From Talpa occidentalis (Eukaryota > Chordata > Mammalia > Eulipotyphla > Talpidae): a stretch of 64,000 bases of DNA. The stretch is taken from contig NW_023601433.1 in the NCBI RefSeq assembly GCF_014898055.3, positions 19,643,641 through 19,707,640 of the forward strand, read 5' to 3'. Shown here in pieces: positions 1 to 12,830 of the stretch. Every line of letters begins with the position of its first letter. Position 1 is the stretch's first letter. The translations under genes and the position numbers were made by a program. The notes under the pieces were generated by a model. The model did not search any database and was not told where the DNA came from. It saw only the letters and a program-made list of their open reading frames with translations.

Positions 1-2360
1 CCCAGGTCCCCACGGAGGTCAGGGGAGGTGATGGGCCTGGGGGGCAACCGAGTCCTGGTTGCAGAGTCTCCTGGGACCCATGAATGGGCCACTGACTCTG
101 GAGGCTCATTATTGGGGACGCCACTGAAGTCCACAGGGATGAGGGTCATCCGGTCCCCTTCGGGTGAGGTCCCTGAGGAAGGGTAGCGTGAACACGCCAG
201 GGCCTGGGAGAGTGGGGGATGAGACAGCGAGCCCTACAATCCATCTGCAGAGTCAGTGAGCTGGAGGCCTGAACCCCAGACATCATAGGCAGCACAGCAG
301 AGGGCAGCAGGTGACTGGGGCCATCAAGAGAGGTTTGTGTTTCCTCCTGTCTGTGAGGGTGAGAGTTTTGTGGGAAGCAACTTCTAGGCCAGAGGGCACA
401 TCATGCCAGACTGGATGTGTCTATCAAATATTTTTTTTTTATTTTTTATTTTTTAAAGATTTATTTATTTATACAAGAACTGGGGTACAGGCCAGATGTG
501 CAAGAGGGTGAGAGGATTTACCAGAGACAGACCAGGGAGCAGAACAGGCAAACCAACATAATACACTGCTGAGGGGAGCAGCTGGCCTGGGCACGACAGG
601 AGAGGTCAGCGCACCATGTGGGACCCTCCCCGGCCAGCCGGGATCTAACAGGCACTGCAGAGGCTGCGGACAGTTTCACAGTGTGGTGCTCAACTTCTTG
701 CGCCACCAGGGGAGGCCCTCAAATATTTTTTTAAAAAGTAAGTTTTTCAAATTTTTAATTTTTAAATTACCGACATATTTCATTTAATCCCATACGTCAA
801 AGTGTTATTTCAACAAGAAGTACTTATGTTGTTGTTTCAAAGAGTGACTTTATTTTCTTTATTGAGGTAACATATTTTTACCACACAGTATCGTTTCAAA
901 ATGCATTTTGTATTTCAAAAGCACTACAGTTAAAATAATCATCTTATAAATGAAAACAAATAAATTACAAACACAGAAATATAGTTCTGTTTCAGAATGC
1001 CCTGTTGTACGGAGACAAGTTTCTAATAGAGAAAATACATTTTTTACTTTATGGTGTTACACATATTTTGATCTTCACTGCATTTATCATTTTATAACAT
1101 TTTGATTTATGGTATCTACAGCAATTATAGAATAAAAAACATTATTTCAGCATTTTGCAAACTGAGTTGAAACTATATAAATATGAAATGAAATCAACAT
1201 AATGGACACAATTAGGAAGCAGTAAATTAGAAACTCAAGAGAAATTTAAAATAATACAACTGTTTAGAAGGGAAAGCTACACATATTCATCACAAAATAT
1301 TACACAATTAAGTAAATCAGACAGAAATTCATGTCCTTTTCCCATGATCTATGTTGACATACACATGTGGATATCTAATTTGGACTTGATCATGTTGTGT
1401 TTTAACTGAAAACAGCAACAGAGCTACGTAAAACCTAATTTTGTCAATATAAATATGTATCTAAATTACTGGAAAAGTTTTTATGTAGGTTACAGAGGGT
1501 TCTGAGATTATTTTTTCCTGTTTTAATTATAACAGCTGACTTGTTTCTCTAACTTCTCACAGTTATTTCATATCAGCACATTCTCCAAAAAATCCTGCCT
1601 CCCCAAGGCCTGCCCCTCTGTCACCCCACAGAGGGGGGAGAGGACGAGATTGGGGGGAGGAGGAGAGAGGCAGGGCTGCCCCATGTCCAGACGTCCCCAC
1701 TCACGCACAGGCCTGGGGTGAGGAACAAACCCACACCCAGGGGACACGGGACTCTGGGACGGACCAGAATGGACAGCCTCATGCACAGACCGTCCGGCTC
1801 AGCCCTGGAGCGGCCTCCTACCTGCACAGATGTGCATGAGTCTGAGGGGGACAGAGGTGCCGGGAGGGACCCGGGGTGGACGAGCCCATCCTTCAGGAAG
1901 GAAGTGTGGGGGTGACCAGTAGGAGACTCTGCAGGAAACGTGGTCTCTGGGTCCTCAGATGTGGGGAGTCAGGGACAGTAAGATGAGGGGATGAGGGGAC
2001 AGTCCAGGAGGCGGCAGGGAGGCCACAGGGGCAGGAATCTGACAGAGGAGGCGTCCGGACACGCCACATGGGACGCTGAGCCCAGTTCATCCAGTTCCAG
2101 GACAGTGTCGGGTCCTGGGGAGCAGGAAAATAGGGACCCGCACACCACATCTCCCTGAGTACCCGTCACTATGGGACCTCCCCAGACCAGGGCTGTGCTG
2201 GAGGAGCAGGGACAGGCTCTCCAGGGTGGGGAGGGGCTGGGCATGGTCACGTGTCCTCTGGGCCTGTGCCCTGGACAACCTCTGGGAGGTGTGCTGGGCG
2301 GAGACACTGGGGCCAGGGCAGGAGGGGAAGCCGGGGGCCTGGGGCTGTAGGGAGGGACTA
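1..2360 (+). repeat. Paralogous unit A, copy 1 (5' flank of OR pseudogene 1)
   Basis: This segment is collinear with about 5690-7900 and about 17660-23096. Shared landmarks are the block with the 'cagcacagcagagggcag' string near 290 (also near 18140), the AT-rich stretch 740-1560, and the GC-rich stretch 1570-2350, which matches 7125-7885 closely. It carries no open gene. It lies directly upstream of an olfactory receptor pseudogene, as copy 2 does, so it is the 5' part of a tandemly duplicated receptor unit. A SINE interrupts it at 438-718. The window starts inside the unit, so its true left edge is not visible. Confidence 0.75.
438..718 (-). mobile_element. tRNA-headed SINE, antisense
   Basis: The element reads in reverse, with its T-rich tail at the low end and its tRNA-like head (accaggggaggccct in reverse) ending near 718. 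The direct repeat tcaaatattttttt occurs at 424-437 and 719-732, a perfect 14-bp target-site duplication. It is about 280 bp long, the usual length for this family in the window. Confidence 0.9.
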
Positions 2361-2627
2361 TCAGTCAGGTTATGAGATCAACCAGAGCAGAATCCTACAA
2401 TCAGCTATAAAGGTCATATTTCCTGATACCAGATCCTGTGTGATAAAGGTGGTGTTTCTAGAGCTGAACACAAAAGGCTCAACAGAGAGTGAGAGACACT
2501 GAGCTGCTTCACTCCACACCCTGATAGTGACCTCTGGGGCACACCTGTGACTGTCCTTGTAGGTGACATATACACTCAGACTGGAAGGCTTCACTGATGG
2601 CTTATTCTGATTGATATTTTTATAGAG

Positions 2628-3574
2628 ATGATGGCTCCAGGGTTGACCAATCTCACGGTCGTGACAGAATTTGTCCTCCTGGGGTTCCCCACCCAGGGGA
2701 CCATGGGCTTCCTGCACCCAATGCTCTTCTCGCTGGTCTACCTGTGTGCTCTGCTGGGGAACGGGATCATCGTCCTCATCACCACCCTGGACCAGCACCT
2801 CCACACCCCCATGTACTTCTTCCTGAGGAGTCTGTCCTTCTCAGACCTCTGCCTCCTCTCAGCCATGGTCCCCGAGTCCATTGCCAACTCTCTGAGGCAC
2901 AGCAGCTCCATCTCCTTCCCGGGCTGTGTCCTGAAGGTCTTCATGGTGATTCTTTCAGCAGATACAGAGCTGACCCTGCTCACGGTGATGAGCCTTGACT
3001 GCTATGCTGCCATCTGCCACCCCCTGCACTATGACGTCATCATGAGCAGGGACAGGTGTGTGCAGCTGACAGCTGTTGCCTGGCTGGGTGGGGGTGTCAT
3101 CTCTTTGATAAACACAGCTGGAACCTTCTCCTTGTCCTTCTGTGGGTCCAACGTGGTCAACCAGTTCTTCTGTGACATCCCCCAGTTATTGGCTATTTCC
3201 TGCTCAGGAAATTTAATCAATGAACTTGTCCCCATGCTCATTGGTGTGACATTGATGTGGGTTGCTTTATTTTCATCGCCATTCCCTATGTCCACATCTT
3301 CTCCGCTGTCAGGAAGATCCCATCCACAGAAGGGAAGGCCAAGGCCTACTCCACCTGCCTTCCCCACCTGCTGGTTGTGGTGCTGTTTGTCTCCACTGGA
3401 TTCTTTGCTTATCTGAAGCCAACCTCAGGGACCCCTTCCCTGTCTGAACTGGTCATTTCTATGTTCTACACGGTGGTGCCCCCTGCCTTTAACCCCATCA
3501 TATACAGTCTGAGAAACCAAGCCATGAAGTCGGCTGTGGGGAGACTCATGAAGGGCCGTTCCACCAACAAGTAA
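2628..3574 (+). pseudogene. Olfactory receptor pseudogene 1, OR14-like (frameshifted)
   Basis: This was a seven-transmembrane class II odorant receptor of about 315 residues, which would act in the ciliary membrane of olfactory neurons through G-olf. From the ATG at 2628 the reading frame shows an N-glycosylation site (NLT, residues 8-10), the TM1 'GN' (44-45), PMYFFL (61-66), the TM3 end MSLDCYAAIC (121-130) and the extracellular FFCDIPQLLAISCS segment (180-193). Near 3258, in TM5, the frame shifts. The rest, including KAYSTCLPHL and NPIIYSLRN, continues in another frame to a stop ending at 3574. The pattern is consistent with one lost base. The DRY motif is DCY, probably by C-to-T change of a CpG. 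The string CDIPQLLAISCS is typical of family OR14 as I know it; the family call is from memory. A sequencing error is possible but a second similar copy downstream is also broken. Confidence 0.88.
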
Positions 3575-5690
3575 AGCTCGCCCTTCTTTCCCTCAGCCAC
3601 ACAAAGCATCTACAAATGCACGCCCGTGACCTCCAACCAGACACTTACAGGTGTCTGATACAGGGATACCTGCCCCTCCTTTGTCTCCAGCCCCTCCCCA
3701 CCTTCTCAGAGCCCTCAGGAGGTTGTTCCCCAAGACTTTTCAAGTGTTTCCCCACTCAAATGCCTGTTCTCTGCCGCCCAGTGTTTGTGTCCATGTCTGA
3801 CCTGCTTTGCTGCGTGCATTTCTCAAACCCCCTCCTTTTGTGGGGTGCTGCCCTCGCCCTGTCCATGTCCCCCTTGGTGTGGATGCACCACCATCTGGTC
3901 CTTGTCCTGTGGGCCGAGTGGGGCTGCTGTGAATGACGCCGCCGTGATGATCACAGAGCCATGGGTTCGTAGGGTGTCCTGCTCTGCCCGTGCCCGCGTG
4001 TGACCTGCTGCTGGAATCTGTCCTGGATGTTTTTAGCAAAGGTAGGTTGCTGTCATGGAATTTCACTATCTCTGTCCCCACAGCAGTGTGACGAGACCCT
4101 TTCTCCACACCCTCTAGTGCCTGTGGGCCCCTGGGACACGGCCGTTGTCCTGGGTGAGGGGTGTCTCCTTGTCTCCATTCGCCTGTCCCCGGTGAGCAGT
4201 GGGGCAGCTTGTGACCCCACAGACTCAGGGTCCTGCAGGAGGGAGCTGCCCCTCCCACAGGCAGCTGGGTCCAGCCAGGGCAGGGAGCAAGTGTCCTGTC
4301 TGGGCCAACCACTGTCCTTTGCCCAAACCCCAGGGGGCATCAGCACACCTGGTGGAGTGATGGCGGCTTGGGCTCTGGCTTCTCCAACAGTCCTGGGCCG
4401 AGCTGAGAAGCCCACCCTTTCCCCCCTGGGGAGCTGTTCCTGGGAATTCTGGCACCACTGGCTGAGGTTTCAGGGAAAGGAGAGAAAGGTATGGGCAGGT
4501 CTGGATGCAGGTCAGGCGGGCCCAGCGTCAGCCTCACAGACACAGCGGAGCTGCCCTCCAGCTGGCAGTGGGTACAGGTCTGTGGTGACGCTGCATCCCA
4601 CGATGGTCTGAGTGGGGCCCAGGCCGAACCCAGGCCCCTATGGGCGCGGCTGCCCGCCCCTTGGGAAGTGGTGAGTGGCACATGGACTCAGGGCGGGCAA
4701 GCCCGGAAGGGGGTGAAAGGCCGTCAGTGGGTCCAGGAACCAGGGCTACTGCAGGGCCTCGAGTCAGGGCCCACGTGCACCGTCAAGCCTGGATGGGCCC
4801 CCAACCCCGCCCAACCCTGGCCTCCAGCTCCGCCTCCCTCAAGGCAGCACCATCTCGCTGGGCAGCTGTGGGCTTGGGTCGTTACGGACACAGGTGGGAC
4901 AGCATGCGGGGCCTGGGACTGTCCATCCCCGGTGTCCACCACCAATACCCCCCTCCTTGTTGTCTGTGCCTGATCTGGTTGGGCCTGTGAGCATGCAGGG
5001 GGAACCCACAGCTGGGAGAGGGTCCCCCACTCTGCTGTGTCAGAGCCTGAGACACAGACCACCCTGCGGACTCGCCGGGCAGTGCCGCTGCGAGACTGAC
5101 CCACATTGGAAGGTAAACACACGCTTCCCTCACACACTGTCACAGGGCACCCCTGCTCTGAAACAGGTTGTGTGACTGTGGGTCCTCACCTGTGCACTTC
5201 AAAGGGCCACACCACAGTTAACAAAGGTTTATTGACAAGGGAAGGGGATGAGGAAATGGAGCACTCAGGGAGAAATGAGGGAGCCAAAGTCTTAAATGCG
5301 TCCTACCCGTTCTGCTGACCTGGAATCCCGAATGACCCCCGAGACCAAACCCGCCTGGCCGAGAGCAGGAGCCATGTGTGTCCCCCAGACCCCACTCACA
5401 GGGCTGGTGTTATTTACAGACAGATAAAATGGCTGCCTGGCTTGGCCCTCAGGTCCTCGCGACTTCCCTTTGGGGATCCTGGGATTTGAAGTTCCTGATG
5501 TCTTGATGGCCTGGGCTGGCGTCCACATAGCCGATGTGGAGTCTGCTCAGGACAGCCTCTCCCCCTAACAGCACAACAACAGGTCAAATGTGAGGAGAGA
5601 GTCACAGGGGCTGAGGTAAAGGGCCTTTTTGAATAAAATAATTCTGAGAGACACGAACAAATTCCCGTGTCAGAAGACCCAGGCGCTTCC
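3575..5690. other. Intergenic, moderately GC-rich, no gene recognised
   Basis: The open stretches on both strands are short, overlap each other and show no recognisable domain. I saw no repeat I could name. It does not align by eye with the flank downstream of the second receptor (unit B), so the two receptors have different 3' neighbours. Confidence 0.5.
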
Positions 5691-7900
5691 CCGGCTCACT
5701 CCTGGGGGATTTCATCCTGGTTTCCCTCCCGCCTCCTCCTCCAGCCTCCACATGCTCATCCCAACCTGCCAGGCCCAGGAGGGCTCACAGGGTGGCAGCG
5801 ACTTTCCAGCTCCCTGTGGATGGGCTCATTTGTGGCTCTGACGATGGGGCCACACTGTCCCCACGGGTCGGGGGTGATGGGGCCGTGGGGGGACCAGGTC
5901 CTGCCTGTGGAGCCTCCCGGGCCCCCTGACGCGCCCTGAGTCGGGAGGCTCATTACCTGGGCACCGCCAAGATGTCCCAGGGGACAGGACACCTGGGCCC
6001 CGTGAGGTCCCTGCAGAAGGCGCGGACATGTCAGGGCCCTAGGGCGGTGGGGGGAGAGCGTGCCCTGTGGCCATCCGCGCGGTCAGCGAGCTGAGGCCTG
6101 ACCGGACAGCGGAGGCAGCGCTGCAAGGGCAGCGGGACCGGCCACCCTGGGGTTCACGTCCCCTCCCAGCTCTGGAGGGCGAGCTTTGTGGGAGCTGCTG
6201 CTGGGCCGCGGGTGCCCCAGCCTGGACGTGCGGATCCAGTAAGGCAGGGAAGTTCCCCTTGTAATTAAATGTTTTCTGTTCAATATGTATTCCACTGAAC
6301 TGCATCTCAGGGTCAGCCTTTCACTGTGAACAACTGACCTTATTTTGCTGTCCTACAAAAGGGGATTTTATTTTTTCTCTTTTGTGGTAATGTTTTACAA
6401 TGAAGTATCATTTTAAAATGCATTTTGTATTTCAGAAGAACAGTAGTTAAAATAGCCACCTTATAAATGAAAGTGAATAATTAAAACTACACAGTTCAAT
6501 GTCACAGTGCCCTATATTCTGGCATGAGTTTGAAAGAGGGAGAATTTTTTTTTCAGTTTTCTTTCATTAAAAAAGTTCTGCAGCTTATGGTTTCTAATCT
6601 ATCTGTGATCATATAATATTTTAATTATGGTCTATCTGACAATTATTGCTCGAAGCCATGTATTTCAGCACTGAGAACACTGAGATGAAAGAGCATCACA
6701 TGTTAAATATCACACATACGAGAGCTATTTAGGAACAGAGAGGAAGAATCTTAAGAGGAAGTTAAAATTCACACTATTAGTTTAAAAGGGAAAGCTTCAC
6801 ATGTTCATCCCCAGAATATGACACAATCGTGAGTGAGATATTCATAATTTTTTAAGGTGATAAATATTGGTCTTTTTTTCCTTCACGCTAAAGTGATAGA
6901 TATGTGTAATCTGTCTATCATGGATGTTAACATTTTATTTAACTACACACAGCAACACAGCTATATAAAATACAATTATATCAATATAAAAATTATTTTA
7001 AGTCACTGAAAAGGTTTTGGCCGAGGACACAAAACAACAGGATCTGCATTTCTTTTCTTGTTTCCATTAAATTAGCAAAAGCTGTTTGTCTAGTCTGTTA
7101 CAATAATTCCATAGCAGCACAATCCCCTAAAGACCCTGCCTCCTCAAGGCCTGCCCCTCCGTCACCCCACAGATGTGGGAGAGGGTGAGATTGGGGGCGG
7201 GAGAGAGGTCAGGAATGCCCCGTGTCCAGAAGTCCCCACTCACGCACGGGCCTGAGGGGAGGAACAAAACTGCACATGGGACCTGGGGCCCTGGGACCAG
7301 CGTGACAGCCACATGCACAGACCGTTGGGCTCGGCCCAGGAGCGGCCTCCTCCCTGCACAGAAGTGCATGAGTCTGAGGGGGACAGAAGGGACAGGAGGG
7401 ACCTGGGGTTGACGAGCCCATCCTGCAGGAGGGACATGTGGGTGTGACCCAGGAGGAGACTCTGCGGGAAACGTGGTCTCTGGGTCCTCAGATGTGGGGA
7501 GTCAGGGGCAGGGAGATGAGGAGACAAGGGGACAGACCAGGAGGCAGTAGTGAGGCCATGGGGGCAGGAATCTGACAGAGGAGGCATCAGGACACGCTGC
7601 ATGGGGACGCCCAGCACAGATCATTCAGCTCCTGGACAGTGTCGGATCCTGGGGAGCAGGGAAACAGGGACCCACACAACCCATCTCCCTGTGCACCCAT
7701 CACTGTGGGGCCTCCCCAAACCAGGGTTGTGCTGGAAGAGCAGGGGCAGGCTCTCGAGGGTGGGGAGGGGCTGGGCATGGTCAAGTGTCTTCTGGGGCTG
7801 TGCCCTGGACAACCTCTGGGAGGTGTGTTGGGCGCAGAAGCTGGTGCCTGGGCAGGAAGGGGAGCTGCGGGCCTGGGAATGACTGGGCACGGGTGGTCTG
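5690..7900 (+). repeat. Paralogous unit A, copy 2 (5' flank of OR pseudogene 2)
   Basis: This is collinear with copy 1 (1-2360) and copy 3 (from 17660). The best-preserved part is 7125-7885, which matches 1580-2350, including the string aaggcctgcccctc near 7145 and near 1606. The AT-rich stretch 6350-7010 matches 850-1460. It lacks both the SINE of copy 1 and the L1 of copy 3, so those insertions came after the copies separated. No coding sequence is visible. Confidence 0.75.
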
Positions 7901-8171
7901 TCAATTCAGTTCACTGAGAGAACTGATATTCAGGTTTTATCATGTTCCTTTAAAATTTTATTTTCTTCACCAATTTATGGACACATGTTTGAACAATACA
8001 TCAATCGCACATTCACATGAGATAAAATATGAATTACTCAGATAACGATAAAGCATAAATAGATTGCATGGTTGCTATATGTTTATAACCCATTTTGTGT
8101 TAAATATTGGAAGATATGACTATGTTTTCTTCCTCTTTGTTTTTTTTTATACAGACGATGTCTCTGGGGCG

Positions 8172-9112
8172 ATGAATCTTACAGCCTTGACAGAATTCAT
8201 CCTCCTGGGGTTCCCCACCCAGGGGACCATGGGCTTCCTGCACCCAATGCTCTTCTCCCTGGTCTACCTGTGCACCCTGCTGGGGAACGGGCACATCATC
8301 CTCATCACCACCCTGGACCGGCACCTCCACACCCCCATGTACTTCTTCCTGAGGAGTCTGTCATTCTCAGACCTCTGCCTCATCTCAGCCATGGTCCCCA
8401 AGTCCATTGCCAGCACTCTGAGGCGAAGCAGCTCCATCTCATTCCCTGCCTGTGTGGTACAGGACTTTATGTTGATTTTGTCAGCAGGTGCAGTGGTTAC
8501 CCTGCTCGTGGTGATGAGCCTTGACGGCTATGCTGCCATCTGCCACCCCCTGCACTATGATGTCATCATTAGCAGGGACAGGTGTGTGCAGCTGACAGCT
8601 GTGTCCTGGCTGGGTAGGGGTCTCCATGCTGTGATGCACACAGCTGGAACCTTCTCCTTGTCCTACTGTGGGTACAACGTGGTCCAGCAGTTCTTCTGTG
8701 ACGTCCCACAGTTATTGGCTATTTCCTGCTCAGGAAATTTGATGAGCAAATTGTTCCCATTCTCATTAGTGTGGTCTGGAATATCCGCTGTCCTATTTTC
8801 ATTGTCATTTCCTATGTGCACATCTTCTCTGCTGTCAGGAATATCCCAACCACAGAAGGGAAGGCCACGGCCTATTCCACGTGCCTTCCCCACCTGCTGG
8901 TTTTGGTGCTTTTTATCTCCACTGGATGCTTTGCTTATCTGAAGTCGACCTCAGGGACCCCTTCCACGTCTGACCTAGTCATTTCTGTGTTCTACACGAT
9001 AGTGCCCCCCACCTCTAATCCCGTCATATACAGTCTGAGGAACCAAGCCTTGAAGATGGCTGTGGGGAGACCAGTACTCCAAGATGTGAGATATCGAAAT
9101 ATAAAATTATAA
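8172..9112 (+). pseudogene. Olfactory receptor pseudogene 2, OR14-like (frameshifted)
   Basis: This is a second class II odorant receptor, very similar to pseudogene 1. I chose the ATG at 8172 because it gives MNLTALTEF, the normal short N-terminus with a glycosylation site; the in-frame ATG further upstream (8064) would add residues unlike any receptor. PMYFFL is at residues 55-60, MSLDGYAAIC at 115-124 and CDVPQLLAISCS at 176-187. A single base appears to be missing near 8754 (residue 194). The second frame then carries the TM5-TM7 motifs KATAYSTCLPHL and NPVIYSLRN to a stop ending at 9112. The DRY Arg is Gly. The last residues after VGR differ completely from pseudogene 1, because the boundary with unit B falls at about 9085. 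The frameshift is not at the same base as in pseudogene 1. Confidence 0.88.
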
Positions 9113-11640
9113 CCTCTCATTAATTCAGCTTTTCCCCCCTAACTCTTAACATGTTATTCATAAAGCATAGATTTCTTGAATTAGGATTATTCCTTTGTCC
9201 CAAATTCATATTCTCATATTCTTCAATAAATCCTGCTTCCTAAAATTTCCTGAAATCCTTTGCCAACCATCTCCCTGTATTTTGTTCATAAACTGAATCC
9301 AGCTCATGGTTAAAAACATGAATTTTCTGTGGAAAGAATGTTCTGGAACTCACATATCACCAACCTTTACATGAAATGAAGCAGTGTAAATGGGGGTCTG
9401 TTCTTGGGAGCACAACATCATGGGACCCCAGTCCTGGGCACTCAGTACCCACAGCCTGTTTGTGTTTCCATTGGGGGGGGTCCTGTCCCTGTGGAGGGGA
9501 GGGGAGCACAGTTTAGTGTTGGACCCCATCCCTCACGATTCCTAATGGAGCGTCTTCCTCTAGGAGAAGGTCATGTTTCTGCTCACAGGACAAAGGGAAA
9601 CCACACTTGACTCTGCCAGAGGTGGAAGGATGGAACATTCCTTGGTTCGGAGGAATCTATGGCTGAAACCTGGAATTGATGGAATATCAATTTCTATGAT
9701 GCCTGTTTTGATGCCAATGTGACTGCTCCCCCTTGATGTGGTGTTTCCAAAAGTAAAGTTTTATGAATTATTTTTGAAGAACTACATTTTTACTTAAAAA
9801 TTTGCAATCTTTAATTTGTTATTGTGTTTAGGTTCGTTTAGTTTTCCATATTGTATCTTGATCCTATACTAGGTCTTCTCAATTTTCTTATAGATTACAC
9901 TTAAGTTCACTTTTTTTATACTTGGGAACTATGTTTTTTATTATGTAAAACATCATGCAAACTAAAGCCTGGCGATATTTGCTGATTTTTTTAATAGTCC
10001 TACACATCTGCACTGCACGTATGGAGGTTCTCACATTGTTCCCTAACACTGAGAACGTGAGCTGGGGTGACATTCCTCCTCTCTGGAGCAGTTCACTGTG
10101 TCTCCAAACACTCCTGGCCAATGAGCACATATTGTCCATGAAACTATTTATGATAATAAAATGTAGTTAATCACAAGACATGCCCCATCCATTCAAATTT
10201 CGGAATGAAACCTGAGTTAGAAAATCACTCACAGTAATATTCGCTTCAGTGATAGCATGAGATCACAGTCCCCATCCCTTGGATATGATGTCATTCCCTG
10301 GTCAGATTCCTGTTAATTTTCTATTTCTCCTTTGAACAAATGCAGTTATATCTGTTGAGGAGGGATCTTTACCATGAGTGTTTCATCACATCGTCACGTT
10401 AATTTGTTATTTGTTCTTATAAAAGGAGGACACACATTTACACTTTTTACTGTTTTCACTGTTTACTGTGGGTCACTTTTCACTCCCCCACCTGCACAAG
10501 TGTCCACTCAGAATCTACTAAATTCCTTGCAGTGCCCGCCCTGTCCATCCACACTCCAATCTCCTCCCCATTCCCTCTCCTGTTCCCTCTGATAATGAGC
10601 AAAGCTTTGCACTCACTCCAACATTTCCTTTAGCTGTTTGCCACTGTATTTTCTCTGTTATTGACAGTTTTATATTATAATCCACAAATGGATGAGACCA
10701 GCCAATATCTTTCACTTTTTGACTTATTTCACTAGCATAAGCACCTCAAGGTCCACCTTTGGTCCCTAAGGGCACTAGTCCACCTTTTTAATAGCTGTAT
10801 ACTATTCCCTTGAGCGTGGGCCCATATTATTTATTTATTCACTCCACTGTGCATAGCAGTTGGGTTGGGGCCATGGCCAGCAACAGTGGTCAGTGCTGCT
10901 GTGAACACAGGTGTGCATGGTGCATCAGAGAGTCTGCACATCTGGGACAGATACCTGCAGAGGTTGGTCCAACCTGTGGTGGTTCTGTTTTCATTGTCTG
11001 AAGACATCTCCAAGCTTTTTTCCCAGCAGAGGTGAGAGGCCATTTCTCTCTGTCCCTCACCTCCTTGCTGTGTCCAGTCTCCAGCTCGGTCCCTTCTCAC
11101 AGGTGACAATACATTACAGTGTGGATTTCTATTTTCCTTATTATTAGTGCAGTTGAACAATTTGGAATGGATTAAAATCTGCATTGACGAGGGCTTAAAA
11201 TACCAGAAAGAACACCTGGGTGCTGCCCACTGCACATCCACCCCACAGATGAACTTGGGGACACATCACCAAGGACCAGGGAACAAGGGCACGTAGGAAC
11301 AAGTGCCCCCCCCACTAGAGAGCTTCTGTGCCTCAGAAAAGCCATCCCCAAAATGGGCCCCTGCGCTGGGAGAAAATTGTGCACATCACACACCTGACAA
11401 GGCGAGTGTCCAAAGTACACAAAACCTACAAACCCAGCACAGAAAGAGACACCCCAATCCAACACGGCCTCAGACCCCCAGAGACATTTTGTAGGAGAAA
11501 CGCCCCATGGCCCTGCAGAGTCATTTGCAGATTTTATTCAGGGTGTAAACCTTCCCTGCTCCCGAGCTTGTCTTCATGTCTGAAGTGACGTGAACGTGCT
11601 TCCACGAAGGCACAGGTGTTGGTGTGCGCGACTTTCAATC
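9085..11640 (+). repeat. Paralogous unit B, copy 1 (3' flank of OR pseudogene 2)
   Basis: This is collinear with 12831-16270. Shared landmarks are ttcatattctcatatt (9207; cf. 12948), cacgattcctaatgg (9535; cf. 13566), the gagaacgtgagctgggg block (10050; cf. 14430) and the whole inverted L1 at its right end. The B copy at 12831 has three extra SINEs that are missing here, which explains most of its greater length. No gene is seen. Confidence 0.75.
10680..11530 (-). mobile_element. Old 5'-inverted (twin-primed) L1 fragment, copy 1
   Basis: From about 10690 to 11165 the sequence is L1 3' end and late ORF2 in antisense (gatgagaccagccaatatc, then gacttatttcactagcat). From about 11165 to 11530 it turns to sense and carries the ORF2 part that normally lies just upstream (ctgggagaaaattgtgcac, then gagacaccccaat). 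A 3' piece followed by an inverted, adjacent 5' piece is the known signature of twin priming. The element is old and strongly diverged. Confidence 0.7.
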
Positions 11641-11689
11641 TCTCACCTCCTCTGTGTTTCTTGATCATTTCATCATGTGACTGTAATCT

Positions 11690-12830
11690 ATCCTGAATTA
11701 GTCCTGCCGGGTCATTTCCTGCGGCTCTGACGGTGGCAAACTGCTCCTTTCCATCCCGCCCGCCTGCTGTGCCCTGTCCCCCCCAGGGCCTCCTGGGCGA
11801 CGCGCACCTGTCTGTTCTCTGAGCTGCACCCGCGGGCGCCGGGGCTGGAGCTGTGGCCATGACCGCAGGAGGGATGGACGCGCCCTCGTTGGCCGAGACA
11901 CGACCCAGTCTCTGCAGCCATGCGGGTTCCCCGAGACCCCATGAGCAGCGCCCCAACTCCTGCACGGCAGGCCAGGCCCCCGGGGCAGGGCAGGGTCATG
12001 CTCCAGGCCCAGGGCAGACGGGGTCGCGGCATCTGTCCCCCAAACACACCCGCGGGGATCCCCGGTGTTGGGAGAAGCGCTAGGCGCTCTCCCGGCCGCG
12101 GCCTGGGCCCGTCCCCTGGGCAGCACGTGTCCCCCCGTGGCCTCGGCCAGCCCCAGGCTCCGCACGGAACCCCTGACCCCCGCCTGCCCTCAGGGCCGCG
12201 TCCACCTCGCGGAGCCCTTGGGGCGCAAATACCCACGTTTCAGCCAAAGGCGCACACGATGGGGGGTTCCGGACTGTCCTGCTTGACCTCCCGGCCGCGG
12301 GCCCAGCCGGCCGCACATGAAGGGGTCGCCCCATCAGGGAGGATGCAGACTTCGGTCACGCCATGTCCCCCCCGGCCTCACGGTCGGCGCCGCCACCCCG
12401 GCCGCCAGAGCCCTGCTGACCCCTGCCCGGCCGCGGGGGAAGCCCAGGGGACCCACTTGGCGCCCTGTCCGGGAGGACGCCCCTGCCCCAGGGTTGGCGC
12501 GGTGGCTCCGGGAACCTCGTCCCCCCGCGGCTGGCCCTCCCCCCGGCTGCAGACCCGGGCTTGGGCGGCTGAGGAGGGACCTGGTCGACCCGGCGGACCC
12601 AGACCCCCGGCTCCCCGGGCCACGCCAGGGGACCCCAGGCCGGCTGTGTCCACCCCGGGCGGGACTGTCCACGTGAAGGCGACGTCCACGGAGTCAGCAG
12701 CAAGTCAGACTCGTGGGTGCCGGAGGGGCCGGCGGGAGGTCGGGACAGGGAGAGGTGTCGGGACCCCGCAACTCGCGCTTCGGGGATCAGGTTCTGCCGT
12801 TCTGGCCCCTGCCCAGGCCAACACACTGAC
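11690..12830. promoter_or_regulatory. GC-rich, CpG-dense block (candidate CpG island)
   Basis: The base composition changes abruptly from AT-rich flank to GC-rich, with frequent CpG (for example 12040-12130 and 12380-12620). Long open stretches exist on both strands but are proline, arginine and glycine rich, which any GC-rich DNA would give, so I do not call a protein. It sits between the two B copies and ends exactly where unit B homology begins (12831). The last bases before B read ctgacag then gtgaga, which looks like a splice donor. It may be a promoter island or the 5' exon of a transcript, but nothing proves it. Confidence 0.4.

Noticed and set aside
438..718. SINE heads as functional tRNA genes
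   Set aside because: Only A- and B-box-like strings remain; no cloverleaf with an intact anticodon stem, and all have SINE bodies, tails and target duplications.
1718..2307. Small open frames on both strands upstream of the receptors
   Set aside because: Paralogous sequence at 7240-7890 does not keep the same frames or residues, so they are not conserved coding.
8064..8171. Upstream in-frame ATG of receptor pseudogene 2
   Set aside because: It would add 36 residues unlike any odorant receptor N-terminus; the ATG at 8172 gives the standard start.
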